Shown: piece after piece, positions 1 through 6,968 of the stretch
How the letters are laid out: each line of letters starts with the position of its first letter
How positions within the stretch are numbered: position 1 is the first letter of the stretch
Source of the DNA: an uncultured Allomuricauda sp.
GTDB taxonomy: Bacteria; Bacteroidota; Bacteroidia; Flavobacteriales; Flavobacteriaceae
DNA: 64,000 nt
Direction: 5' to 3'
NCBI RefSeq assembly: GCF_947499695.1
Contig: NZ_CANMPQ010000005.1
Span: forward strand, 62,001-126,000
Made by a program: the position numbers and the translations under genes
Notes under the pieces: model-generated
The model's database searches: none
What the model was told of the DNA's origin: nothing
The model's input: only the letters and a program-made list of their open reading frames with translations

Positions 1-265
1 CTTGGATAAGCCTTGAAATACTTTTGAGCTTTTCCCTTTGTTCTTTGTTCTTCCTCCGGATTGTGGCTTTGGCCCTCTTTTCAACTTTGGGTATAAATTG
101 CTTTTTATAATGCTCGTGGCCTTCATCCGTTGTTTGCATCCATTCCCAAAAACAGTAGGGGCATAATCCGTACTTTCTATCGTACACCTCTTTTCCGCAT
201 CCCTCAAAAAAGTTGGAATTATGGTTTCCCTTGCATTGTTTTGATTTAGGCGGAATCCTAGTCAT
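1..265 (-). CDS. NinG-like recombination protein, N-terminal part
   Basis: Partial gene, cut by the left edge; 88 residues are visible. Four cysteines (residues 11, 23, 35 and 38, the last two as CPYC) look like a zinc-binding knuckle. They are followed by a long basic helical stretch rich in Lys, Arg and Glu that ends in a KLKSISRLIQ-type sequence. That layout, a Cys knuckle then a basic helix, is what I remember for NinG-family phage recombination proteins, which act in lambda-type recombination. The diagnostic C-terminal half is outside the window, so the family call is an inference. The start overlaps the stop of the upstream gene by 8 bases, so both are translated from one leftward message. 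Confidence 0.5.
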   Translation of the reverse strand, partial: MTRIPPKSKQCKGNHNSNFFEGCGKEVYDRKYGLCPYCFWEWMQTTDEGHEHYKKQFIPKVEKRAKATIRRKNKEQREKLKSISRLIQ

Positions 266-581
266 TTTTCATTATTCCCAGTTCATTGCTTATTGCAATC
301 TGGACGTTCTTTGCTGCGTCCAAAATCTTTCTTGTCATCCTCAACTCTGGTACTTTTTCATTTGCTAGGGTCTGACCTGCTGCATTGCTGCCGTTATGTT
401 TATGAACTAAAGTGTTCCATTCCTGAAAAGCCTCTATATTGTGCTGTGTCAGATAGTAGACATTGGAGGAAAGGGAGCGCTGTATCAATATCAAGTTCTC
501 CTTCTTCAACCACGCCCCGCACTCGTATTCCTCCACACTACTAACCAACTCGTTCAATATTTGCTTTAAAGGCTTTTTCAT
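258..581 (-). CDS. small phage-region protein of unknown function
   Basis: 107 residues, no signal peptide or membrane segment. I do not recognise a family. The protein is mostly helical with one Cys (residue 21) and a basic N terminus (MKKPLKQIL). It sits inside the leftward early operon: its start overlaps the end of the upstream gene by 4 bases (ATGA) and its end overlaps the NinG-like gene. Position between an SSB-like gene and a NinG-like gene suggests a role in DNA replication or recombination of the element, but nothing in the sequence proves it. Confidence 0.6.
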   Translation of the reverse strand: MKKPLKQILNELVSSVEEYECGAWLKKENLILIQRSLSSNVYYLTQHNIEAFQEWNTLVHKHNGSNAAGQTLANEKVPELRMTRKILDAAKNVQIAISNELGIMKND

Positions 582-1075
582 GAAACTGGCTCTTCTTGGA
601 TTCTTTTTACAGAAAGACTATCAGCGCCATAGACCACATTTACATTGGATGGGTCAACAATTTCCCCTGTGTCCTCGTCTACCAATACTTGGTTCTTTTG
701 CTTCATGATAAATGCGGTCTTGTATTTGGATTCGGTTGCCTTATAATCCTTCCACTCGTCGGTAGATTCCGCATATGCCTTTTTAGTCTTTACCTCTGGA
801 ACATCCGTAAAGTAATATCTGGTCGAACCCTGTCTAATGGTAAATTGATAACCACCGTCCTTGTATGATTTCTCATTGGGGTTTAGGTAGTTGCGACGGA
901 TATTGTCTATCGCAACGTCCCTTACCTCTGAAATCTCAACCTTTAAATATTCGTCCAACCCAGCTTCTTTTATCAGGGCAAACGCCTCATGTGGTTGCAA
1001 TTCCCCTGATATGGCAAAGTCTTTCAACTTGCCTATGCTGTTTGTCACGTTCGTTATATGGTCTTGAATCTTCAT
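578..1075 (-). CDS. phage-region protein of unknown function
   Basis: 165 residues, soluble, acidic and lysine-rich. The N-terminal 50 residues look helical. A central segment (roughly 75-95) with several Tyr and Phe looks like beta strands. The C terminus contains VDEDTGEIVDPSNVNVVYG. No family recognised. It lies 39 bases downstream of the SSB-like gene and overlaps the next gene by 4 bases, so it belongs to the same early transcription unit. A partner role with the SSB-like protein is possible from context only. Confidence 0.6.
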   Translation of the reverse strand: MKIQDHITNVTNSIGKLKDFAISGELQPHEAFALIKEAGLDEYLKVEISEVRDVAIDNIRRNYLNPNEKSYKDGGYQFTIRQGSTRYYFTDVPEVKTKKAYAESTDEWKDYKATESKYKTAFIMKQKNQVLVDEDTGEIVDPSNVNVVYGADSLSVKRIQEEPVS

Positions 1076-1114
1076 CCTGTCTTTGTTTTATAAATTGTTC
1101 CTTAGAGCCTTCCA

Positions 1115-1879
1115 TCAGAAAGGAAGATCATCATCACCATTGGCGACGGCATCGTGCATTGCCAGTTCAGCGTCCACTTCACTTGGTGGTACAGGTGGTT
1201 TGTTCTGGTTCATTTCGTGCTTGTCGACCTCACTTCTTTCTCGGTAGTTTTCTTTTGGTTCTTCTGATTTACCGAAATAGGATTCTTCGTATTCCTCAAT
1301 CTTGGCATCCGCATTTTCAGCGCGTAATTGGCTTTCTGTGTCCAATGATGTTCCCCATTCAAAAACCGGATAAGTGTATTCAACCGTTCCACTCTTACCA
1401 TCTTTATAACCATTTACTAAAACCCAATTATCAAAGAATCTATCGGTCTGGTTGTTCTGGAATTCAAACCATGTGGACAATGATGCGCCATTCAATTGGA
1501 TATTGGCGACCTCTCCATTAGGAAGCATGACATATACACTTTGGGTGAATTTGCCCTTTTCAACTTCCATTTTCTCTTTTATCTCATTCCATTTTCCACG
1601 GACAACTTCCGATTTGCTGCCATCCTTGTAAGCATTCACCACAAGAACATCATCGATACTCTTTACCTCATTCGATATAAGGGCGTGTTCCTTTTTTTGA
1701 TTCCATCCCTTGACCGTGATGTACCTGGATAGTGCCAAGAATTTAAAGGGTAGGTCAACAAATACATTTTCCTTTTTCTCCTTGTCGTAATAGCAGAATT
1801 TTTGGTGGTCACTCTTCCATTGGAAGAAATATTTTGCGGGGTTCTGCGTCCCTGATTGCATTCTGTTTACTCTTGCCAT
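1115..1879 (-). CDS. SSB-like protein with DDDLPF tail
   Basis: 254 residues. The first 160 or so form a compact, strand-rich domain with many aromatics (YFFQW, FCYYD, STWFEF). Then comes a low-complexity hydrophilic linker (about 170-235, rich in E, K, N and P), ending in acidic DGDDDLPF. A conserved nucleic-acid-binding domain, flexible linker and acidic tip ending in PF is the architecture of bacterial SSB, where the tip recruits partner enzymes. The core does not read as canonical Ssb, so this is probably a phage-type ssDNA-binding protein. The location beside a NinG-like gene fits a replication/recombination module. A 7-bp hairpin lies in the mRNA just upstream of its start. Confidence 0.6.
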   Translation of the reverse strand: MARVNRMQSGTQNPAKYFFQWKSDHQKFCYYDKEKKENVFVDLPFKFLALSRYITVKGWNQKKEHALISNEVKSIDDVLVVNAYKDGSKSEVVRGKWNEIKEKMEVEKGKFTQSVYVMLPNGEVANIQLNGASLSTWFEFQNNQTDRFFDNWVLVNGYKDGKSGTVEYTYPVFEWGTSLDTESQLRAENADAKIEEYEESYFGKSEEPKENYRERSEVDKHEMNQNKPPVPPSEVDAELAMHDAVANGDDDLPF

Positions 1880-1906
1880 TGTTATTGATTTATATTGCGG
1901 TAGGTT

Positions 1907-1928
1907 ATGCAGTTACCGCTTACTGCAT
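1907..1928. promoter_or_regulatory. ATGCAGT / ACTGCAT inverted repeat upstream of SSB-like gene
   Basis: A perfect 7-bp inverted repeat with an 8-base spacer, between the micro membrane gene and the SSB-like start. In the leftward message it would form a hairpin about 28 bases before the start codon. It could be a protein-binding dyad or a translational control hairpin; no further support is visible. Confidence 0.4.
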
Positions 1929-1930
1929 CT

Positions 1931-2014
1931 TTAATTATTATCTATCTCAAAAAATATCTTGCCGAACAACATCAGTATCAAATACATTCCCAATACTATG
2001 ATGTAGTGTTCCAT
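1931..2014 (-). CDS. 27-residue micro membrane protein
   Basis: A short reading frame that starts 3 bases after the stop of the upstream gene. It encodes MEHYIIVLGMYLILMLFGK, a short acidic tail and a stop. Residues 4-22 are hydrophobic enough for one transmembrane helix, followed by KIFFEIDNN on the other side. Tight packing in the leftward operon and the clear single-helix profile are the support; there is no homology argument. A second micro membrane protein occurs in the same operon, which makes chance less likely. Confidence 0.45.
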   Translation of the reverse strand: MEHYIIVLGMYLILMLFGKIFFEIDNN

Positions 2015-2017
2015 TGG

Positions 2018-2581
2018 TTACACTATTGTACAGTTGAGCTTTTCTTCGGCTTCCTTTTTTGTCATTGTCTTGACTATTTCTGCCCACTTTCCTTGTCTAT
2101 ATATGTATTGGAATCCGCAGGAAATGGCATCCGTTTCAGGGTAGTAATCGAAAGCGTCCGTTGCTTCCCAAACCTTATTTGGATCTTCTACCTCAATTTC
2201 GAGAATGGGAATGTATCTTGCCCCCTTCTTAAAACCCCTTTTCTTAGCTTCTTTTATGAGCTGCTCTTCAATTTCTTTAGGGGTGGCTGTTCTGGCTTTA
2301 TAATTATTTCCAATTCCCCAAACGTCGCCATCGATATTGACTACTAAACCATAATGAAGTCCATTGGTTATATGTTCGTTTACATCACACACTCTTCCAA
2401 AACTTAAACTTGCACCATAGGCCCCTTTAGAAGCTTTATCTATGTAAACCCAGTCCCCTTTTTTAAACCTGTCTTTCTTAAAAAGCTTTGGAAATCCCTG
2501 TTCAATCTTTCCCTTCCACTCGGAACATGCTGCCCCGTGGCCTTCGATTATCAGTTTCTTTTGTTTCTTGGTGAGTTTCAT
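2018..2581 (-). CDS. phage-region protein of unknown function
   Basis: 187 residues from the ATG chosen here (MKLTKKQKKL). A longer upstream extension in this frame would run through a separate micro gene, so I reject it. The protein has a basic N terminus and a strand-rich middle (GDWVYIDKASKGAYG, then HYGLVVNIDGDVWGIG) that recalls small beta-barrel domains. A helical segment follows at about 110-130. No family recognised. It starts only 2 bases after the stop of the micro gene and is followed after 3 bases by another, so it is a central member of the early operon. Confidence 0.6.
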   Translation of the reverse strand: MKLTKKQKKLIIEGHGAACSEWKGKIEQGFPKLFKKDRFKKGDWVYIDKASKGAYGASLSFGRVCDVNEHITNGLHYGLVVNIDGDVWGIGNNYKARTATPKEIEEQLIKEAKKRGFKKGARYIPILEIEVEDPNKVWEATDAFDYYPETDAISCGFQYIYRQGKWAEIVKTMTKKEAEEKLNCTIV

Positions 2582-2583
2582 TG

Positions 2584-2688
2584 TTATCGTTTTAGTTTCT
2601 TCTTTCCGTTGTTTGATGTTATCTGTAGATACCATACCACTATCAATAATGTGAAGCTTAGTATCAGTACTATTGTTTCTGGTGTCAT
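2584..2688 (-). CDS. 34-residue micro membrane protein
   Basis: Encodes MTPETIVLILSFTLLIVVW, then YLQITSNNGKKKLKR. There is one strong transmembrane helix (about residues 5-23) followed by a basic tail expected to stay in the cytoplasm. Its ATG overlaps the upstream stop in the ATGA arrangement and its stop is 2 bases before the next start, which is strong evidence of translation as part of the leftward operon. Function unknown; single-pass phage micro proteins are often holin-like, spanin-like or host-inhibitory, but nothing here discriminates. Confidence 0.55.
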   Translation of the reverse strand: MTPETIVLILSFTLLIVVWYLQITSNNGKKKLKR

Positions 2689-2918
2689 GGTTTTTGGTTT
2701 TCCCTGATGTAGTTTTGGGCCACAATTACCCCTCCACGAAGTTTATACTCCGAATAGGACCGTTTGGTCAGATAATTGGTCTTTAAGGAATGTACCTTTA
2801 CATCAATAGCTCCTGATACAGCTTCCAGCAACCCATCCTTATGCCCTTCTCCCAAGGCATCCGCTTTTTCGACCAGTTCAATAAAATTGTCGATCAACTC
2901 GATTTTCTCTTCTACCAT
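2685..2918 (-). CDS. small phage-region protein
   Basis: 77 residues with an acidic helical N-terminal half (EEKIELIDNFIELVEKADAL) and a basic C-terminal half (LTKRSYSEYKLRGG). No membrane segment and no recognised family. It begins one base after the stop of the preceding gene and overlaps the start of the micro membrane gene downstream, so it is part of the leftward early operon. Confidence 0.55.
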   Translation of the reverse strand: MVEEKIELIDNFIELVEKADALGEGHKDGLLEAVSGAIDVKVHSLKTNYLTKRSYSEYKLRGGVIVAQNYIRENQKP

Positions 2919-2919
2919 T

Positions 2920-3204
2920 TTAACTCAATTGTGGTGTTAAACTCTCTTCCAATAGGTTCTCCCTTTCCAGTTCGGAGACCCTTGCCTTTTGCTTTTCGAC
3001 CTCTATACCTATGCTTTCAAGAATTGAATAGCGTTCGGTCAAATACTGTTTTTTCCTGTTCCTGACCTCTTCAAGGTCATTCGTCCTTTCCTCTTCCGTT
3101 CCGAAAATCTTGTAGTATGGAAGGGATTTAATATTCTCTCCTTCCTGATGGATCAGCTCAAGCATTTTTTCGTTGTTGTTGAGCTTTGATATAAGTCTTT
3201 TCAT
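2920..3204 (-). CDS. small coiled-coil phage-region protein
   Basis: 94 residues. The second half (about 45-90) is a heptad-like run rich in E, K, R and L (for example KQKARVSELERENLLEE), consistent with a coiled coil and probable oligomerisation. No catalytic motif. The start overlaps the upstream stop in an ATGA arrangement. No family recognised; a scaffold or regulatory adaptor in the early region is possible. Confidence 0.55.
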   Translation of the reverse strand: MKRLISKLNNNEKMLELIHQEGENIKSLPYYKIFGTEEERTNDLEEVRNRKKQYLTERYSILESIGIEVEKQKARVSELERENLLEESLTPQLS

Positions 3205-3515
3205 GATTCAAAGGTTTTTATGATTTTCTCCCTCAAAATGTCCTTCTCCAGTTCGGTTATATCTATAATGTCCTCTTCTCCCCATAATTCCAACTCCCCT
3301 ACCCAAGCATCATTCTTTCCATAATTGATGGAATCGACCCTTAAGTGAAATCTTATAAGATGTTCTCCCAGATCGATTTCCTCTTGTTTGTTATAGTAGT
3401 AAGTAATTGTGTCGCCGGACTCGGTGTAGTCATGTTCCCATGTTATGTCCAGTTCAGGTATAAGGAAGTCCCGAACGTCAACAATTTTATCGTGTGTTGT
3501 TAAGGTAGATTCCAT
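3201..3515 (-). CDS. first gene of the leftward early operon, unknown function
   Basis: 104 residues, acidic, no signal or membrane segment. It contains alternating hydrophobic strands (ITYYYNKQEEIDL, LIRFHLRVDSINYG) that suggest a small beta-rich fold, and a helical C terminus. No family recognised. Its interest is positional: it is the promoter-proximal gene of the leftward operon, facing the divergent repressor gene across a region carrying a good Bacteroidota-type promoter with a repressor-like dyad inside it. This is the cro-like position of temperate phages, though no helix-turn-helix is seen. Confidence 0.6.
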   Translation of the reverse strand: MESTLTTHDKIVDVRDFLIPELDITWEHDYTESGDTITYYYNKQEEIDLGEHLIRFHLRVDSINYGKNDAWVGELELWGEEDIIDITELEKDILREKIIKTFES

Positions 3516-3548
3516 ATATTTGAGTGCTTTTGTTTTTTAAATACAATG

Positions 3549-3580
3549 TAAATATATGTACAACTTTGTAAAGTTCCAAA
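3549..3580 (-). promoter_or_regulatory. leftward early promoter, TTTG-N20-TATATTTA
   Basis: On the minus strand there is TTTG (3577-3580), then exactly 20 bases, then TATATTTA (3549-3556). It matches the Bacteroidota consensus TTTG / TAnnTTTG with one mismatch. It lies 34 bases before the first gene of the leftward operon, and the spacer is occupied by a TGTACA-type dyad. Confidence 0.6.
3557..3572. promoter_or_regulatory. candidate repressor operator TGTACA-N4-TGTAAA
   Basis: A 16-bp element filling most of the spacer of the leftward promoter. The same pattern occurs inside two other predicted promoters of the element (8464-8479 and 8519-8534). A further TGTACA (3587-3592) and two TGAACA copies (3618-3623 and 3628-3633) lie on the repressor side. 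Placement between the promoter elements fits repression by blocking RNA polymerase; the neighbouring HTH protein is the obvious candidate. Confidence 0.5.
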
Positions 3581-3626
3581 CATTTTTGTACATTTCGAGG
3601 CATTTTTAACACTTTTTTGAACATTT

Positions 3627-4118
3627 ATGAACACGGAAGAATTTTTAGAGCTATATGATTCTAGTGGATTGAGCAAAGTAGATTTAGCCCTTGCACTGGA
3701 TATGTCAAGAACTTCCGTTTATAATTGGCTGGGTGGTGGAAATATCCCTAAGAAAAATTGGAAGAGAATCAGGGATGTCCTAAGTAAGAGCCCGGAAGAG
3801 TTAAAAGATCTTGTAGCCAAGAATCTTCAAAAGCAAATGAATGATTATCAAGATTCGCCGGATCAACCAAATACGATTCGGTTAGATTTAAATCTATTGG
3901 ACAGTAAACAAGACACAGGAAGGCTCTTGCTATTTCTTAACAAGAACTTAAACGAATTAAAAGAAGATGTTGCGTTTGGACTATTCTTTGAAAAAATAGA
4001 GAATGCTGCTGTAAATAAATTTAAGAACGCTCTTGTAGAAGATGCTGATCAAGAGTCTTTCACGAAGGAAGAATATATTAAAAAGGTATTGAGCAAAACG
4101 ATCACAAAAGTTAAGTAG
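3627..4118 (+). CDS. HTH repressor, phage CI/Cro-like
   Basis: 163 residues. Residues 14-40 form a helix-turn-helix (LSKVDLALALDMSRTSVYNW) of the XRE/lambda-repressor type. The remaining 120 residues are helical and hydrophilic without the Ser/Lys protease domain of LexA-like CI, so it would not be expected to self-cleave. It lies divergent to the early operon, the classic position of a lysogeny repressor. TGTACA-like half-sites flank its start. Its 3' end overlaps the convergent downstream gene by 8 bases. That it binds the 16-bp dyads is my inference. Confidence 0.75.
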   Translation: MNTEEFLELYDSSGLSKVDLALALDMSRTSVYNWLGGGNIPKKNWKRIRDVLSKSPEELKDLVAKNLQKQMNDYQDSPDQPNTIRLDLNLLDSKQDTGRLLLFLNKNLNELKEDVAFGLFFEKIENAAVNKFKNALVEDADQESFTKEEYIKKVLSKTITKVK

Positions 4119-4425
4119 ATTTAATCCTTAACATGCTGACAATATCTGATTCAAGGTCATTTATTACTTCTCCATCCCTTACTTTGTGATAAATTCTATC
4201 AACCTGTTTTAGCCTATGAAGCGAAATAGCTAATGCTTTGTCCAGCTCCTCGGATTCTTTTTTCTGTTCAGCAATTTCACCTTTTAACTCCCTCATTGCA
4301 ATTTCATAAGGGTCATTCTCTGCCTTAAGGCTTTCTTCCGCCTTTCTAAGATTTGGAATATTCAAAAGTTTACAGAACAGGTTATACAACTGCTCCTTAA
4401 TAGTTGATAATTTCATCTGCTTCAT
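4111..4425 (-). CDS. small coiled-coil protein, unknown
   Basis: 104 residues, soluble and strongly helical. A central heptad region (about 28-75) contains KGEIAEQKKESEELDKAL. No family recognised. It is translated together with the membrane protein upstream, whose end it overlaps by 29 bases (10 fewer if translation starts at the second Met). A pair of coiled-coil soluble protein plus coiled-coil membrane protein suggests a membrane-anchored complex, but that is inference. Confidence 0.5.
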   Translation of the reverse strand: MKQMKLSTIKEQLYNLFCKLLNIPNLRKAEESLKAENDPYEIAMRELKGEIAEQKKESEELDKALAISLHRLKQVDRIYHKVRDGEVINDLESDIVSMLRIKST

Positions 4426-5206
4426 CTTGCATTTTCTTACTCAGTTTTTGAGAACTTTTCTTTAAGCTGTCTTGATAAGCCTCGTTGTAAGGGTCGGCAT
4501 TGATAGCTATTTTATAAATGTTCTTAATATGTCCGTTTTTCAATTCCGATAAAATCATTAGCATCTTATATTTAAGCCATAATATGCTCTTTCTTTTAAC
4601 TTGTGCAGCGTACACACCGCTAATTCCGGCCAAAACCCCGATTGCCAATAAAACATGTAGGTAAACATTCTTTGGAAGGTCGTCGTTAACGTAAAATATC
4701 CAAGCCATATAGTAGCCGGCTATCGTTAATGCAGTGAACGCTCTAAAAGTCCTTGCTTTTCTGTGAACACCTTTAAAATAAGATAGCGTTCTTAGCATAT
4801 CCAAGGCAAATACCAAAATCACAAGACCTATTCCAAAATGCCAAAGAAATTTATGTGGAGAATGAAAACCGGATATAGTGGTCTTCTCTCTTTCAGCGAG
4901 GTATTTTTGTTGTAATTCTGCTTCTTGCTTTTTAAGTCGCTCTATGTGCTCGGTTATTGTTATCCCATCCGAAACGAGATAATCTTTTTGAGTCGCCCTT
5001 AAAAGTAGGCTATCCTTTAATAACTGGATGTTGTTGCTGACCGAATTGCGTTCTTTTTGTGCTTCAGCAACATTTTTAGCAGGGTGTGGTAGGTAAATAT
5101 GAGAAATAAAGGTAACGGCCACAATGACCGTTACCAATACATGTAGAATAATTTTGAATATACTAACTGTTGCCGTCCCCGTTTCTGTCTCCAGGACTTC
5201 CATCAT
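4397..5206 (-). CDS. membrane protein with central coiled coil, unknown
   Basis: 269 residues from the ATG chosen here, which has an AGGGAG run directly before it on the coding strand; an upstream ATG at 5266 would add 20 residues and deepen the overlap with the lipoprotein gene. Helix 1 lies near the N terminus (IILHVLVTVIVAVTFISHIYL). It is followed by a roughly 70-residue extracytoplasmic or coiled-coil segment (EHIERLKKQEAELQQKY), three more hydrophobic helices (WHFGIGLVILVFALDML, AFTALTIAGYYMAW, VYLHVLLAIGVLAGISGVYA) and a basic C-terminal tail. No family recognised. It is part of the accessory cargo between the repressor and the integrase. Confidence 0.55.
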   Translation of the reverse strand: MMEVLETETGTATVSIFKIILHVLVTVIVAVTFISHIYLPHPAKNVAEAQKERNSVSNNIQLLKDSLLLRATQKDYLVSDGITITEHIERLKKQEAELQQKYLAEREKTTISGFHSPHKFLWHFGIGLVILVFALDMLRTLSYFKGVHRKARTFRAFTALTIAGYYMAWIFYVNDDLPKNVYLHVLLAIGVLAGISGVYAAQVKRKSILWLKYKMLMILSELKNGHIKNIYKIAINADPYNEAYQDSLKKSSQKLSKKMQDEADEIINY

Positions 5207-5342
5207 CTCCCTTTCCTGTTGCTTGGGGATCGATTGAGATTTCTTTAAAATCTTTGGCAGTTTCATTTACTTCTTGTTTGGTGTCGTCTGTACATGCAAT
5301 AAACAATGTTGCTGCGAACAACGCTAATAATACTTTTTTCAT
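5163..5342 (-). CDS. 59-residue lipoprotein
   Basis: A signal peptide MKKVLLALFAATLFIAC with an excellent lipobox (LFIAC, Cys 17) is followed by a short acidic mature part (TDDTKQEVNETAK) and a Gly/Asp-rich end. It should be cleaved by signal peptidase II and lipidated. Only about 43 residues remain after cleavage. The reading frame overlaps the start of the downstream membrane protein in another frame. The signal peptide is so typical that the gene is very probably real; function unknown. Confidence 0.7.
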   Translation of the reverse strand: MKKVLLALFAATLFIACTDDTKQEVNETAKDFKEISIDPQATGKGDDGSPGDRNGDGNS

Positions 5343-5502
5343 CGTGAAATATTTTAAAGTTATACTTACTTTAAAATACCTCTCTTTCAGTTACTTGACA
5401 GTCCAGGGGGAGTAAACTTATCAAGATTTTATGCACTTGACGGGGCGTACAATTTACGTTCTTTTTGTCATACGTGCATTATAGGAAAACCTTAAAAATT
5501 CT

Positions 5503-5523
5503 GGGGTTTTTGTTGTTAACCCC
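5503..5523 (-). terminator. weak hairpin terminator
   Basis: A GGGGTT / AACCCC stem with a 9-base loop, followed on the minus strand by AGAATTTTT. It would end transcription of the secreted SH3-like gene before the lipoprotein gene. Confidence 0.4.
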
Positions 5524-5587
5524 GACTTAAAAGTACTCTTCTATAATTTTTGGGGAGGCAAACTTAGAACCGTCCCTGATCTTTATT

Positions 5588-5625
5588 CGGTTGTTAACCG
5601 TTTGTTTTCGTTTGTAACCGTTTAC
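5588..5625. promoter_or_regulatory. repeated TAACCGTTT elements
   Basis: Two near-direct repeats (TTAACCGTTTG and GTAACCGTTTA) about 21 bases apart; the first also forms a CGGTT / AACCG inverted repeat. They lie in the 298-base space between the lipoprotein and the SH3-like gene, which otherwise shows only the weak terminator. They could be a protein-binding site; no regulator is identified. Confidence 0.25.
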
Positions 5626-5640
5626 TAGTACACTTTGGTC

Positions 5641-6519
5641 TTATTTTATGCATTTTATCTTATCAATAAAAATATCGTTCCATTCAACATTTTCGACATC
5701 GTGATAATATTCTGTGCCGGACAATCTGATGATTTTAATAGGTGACCTTAACAGTTTTGTTTTGTCTGCTGCGGTCAACCTCCCGGCAAGTCTAAAATTT
5801 CCACAATCTATATCTCCCCTATGGTAAAATTTTACAATTTCATTGTTCTCCAGCTTTACAGATACAAAGGACCTACTGTTGGAATATGGACTGGCACATC
5901 CGAGATCCTGATATGTCCTAAATATCACGAACTGTTCACCTCCATATCTTCTAAACTGAATATCAAGCTCTCCAAGTGGTTTTAGTTTATAAAATTCCGT
6001 ATACTTCCTGGTCTTTCCCGTGAACTCATCTTTTTCGTTGGTTTCGTACTGACATTCGTTCTTAAGCCTTGTCGCATTTGCTATCCTTTGTATGCTGTCA
6101 AGTTTCTTTAATTCTACAGCGACTTTCTTTAAACTATCATTCCTGCGCTTATATTCCTCTACCCTCTTTGCTTTGGCAATCCTTTTACTTTCTTCAGCCT
6201 GTTCAATGGCGTAGTCGGTCGCATTCTTGATAATTCCTGTTTTTGGCATGTGAATTCGACTAATGTACCCTTTGCAGTTTGCGGTTTCCACTTTGTACAT
6301 TGCCCTACCAAAACCAATCACTTTTACTTTTTCATCTTTTGTAATAGTGCAATACACCTTGTCCTTCATGCTTTTGTAACTTTTAAATACATTGGAAGGG
6401 CTGGATGATAGTTTCACCTCTATAGGATGCTTGAACTCCACGTATTCTTCCGAATATTGGGGATACGCTGATAATTGTGTTATTAACCCTATTACTATTG
6501 CGGTAATTGTTCTTTTCAT
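5641..6519 (-). CDS. secreted protein with SH3-like domain and coiled coil
   Basis: 292 residues. The N-terminal signal peptide MKRTITAIVIGLITQLSAYPQ is followed by a segment (about 45-92) that reads like a bacterial SH3 domain (KVIGFGRAMYKVETANCKGYI). A charged helix follows (about 100-145, EESKRIAKAKRVEEYKRR), then a strand-rich C-terminal domain containing several Cys. It should be exported to the periplasm or surface. SH3b domains often bind the cell wall or peptides. It is a lone gene in the cargo region of the element, with its own terminator, and the enzymatic role, if any, is unknown. Confidence 0.6.
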   Translation of the reverse strand: MKRTITAIVIGLITQLSAYPQYSEEYVEFKHPIEVKLSSSPSNVFKSYKSMKDKVYCTITKDEKVKVIGFGRAMYKVETANCKGYISRIHMPKTGIIKNATDYAIEQAEESKRIAKAKRVEEYKRRNDSLKKVAVELKKLDSIQRIANATRLKNECQYETNEKDEFTGKTRKYTEFYKLKPLGELDIQFRRYGGEQFVIFRTYQDLGCASPYSNSRSFVSVKLENNEIVKFYHRGDIDCGNFRLAGRLTAADKTKLLRSPIKIIRLSGTEYYHDVENVEWNDIFIDKIKCIK

Positions 6520-6725
6520 TGGTTTTTGGTTGTATTGTAAATGTAATCCTTCTTTTTTATAGTACCGTTCTTACGGTTTTACGTTTATCGGGGCTATATG
6601 TATTTTGTCTAAAAGTGCCCTTGTATTGTAATAATTGTTGGTTTTCTGCGTCTTATTAATACCTATATTTAGCTATATTTATATATGTTTAACATCATAT
6701 CATCATATAAATAGATAGTTTTATA

Positions 6726-6733
6726 TACTTTTG
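6726..6733 (+). promoter_or_regulatory. -7 element TACTTTTG of the toxin-antitoxin operon
   Basis: A perfect TAnnTTTG element about 83 bases before the antitoxin-like start; no clear -33 TTTG is present at the usual distance. Downstream, the leader holds a TGTGTA / TACACA dyad around a TATG repeat and a small ATTGT-CGAA-ACAAT hairpin, both possible autoregulatory sites. The rest of the 296-base gap before the operon shows nothing else. Confidence 0.45.
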
Positions 6734-6815
6734 CACGGTTATTGTGTATGTATGTATGTACACACAAACAAATTGTCGAAACAATACATTGTCTAACACT
6801 TGAAATACAACCGAA

Positions 6816-6968
6816 ATGGCACGTCCAATTAAAGAAACTCCTGTTTTGCGTGGTGATGATGCTAAGAACTTTATCGAAAACACAAAGAACGTGGTCAAAG
6901 AGACCGAGGAGGCTAAAGAGAGAATAATTGAAAACTACAATGCACTAAGTGACATTGCGAAATTCTAA
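6816..6968 (+). CDS. putative antitoxin paired with GNAT
   Basis: 50 residues, beginning MARPIKETPVLRGDDAKNF and continuing as an acidic/basic helix rich in E, K and N (VVKETEEAKERIIENY). It contains no ribbon-helix-helix and is only about half the size of the DUF1778 antitoxins that usually accompany GNAT toxins. From memory, short proteins with a similar MxRPIKETPVL start occur in Bacteroidota next to toxin-like genes; I cannot verify this. Its stop overlaps the start of the acetyltransferase gene (TAATG), so the two are translationally coupled, the typical order antitoxin then toxin. Confidence 0.65.
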   Translation: MARPIKETPVLRGDDAKNFIENTKNVVKETEEAKERIIENYNALSDIAKF

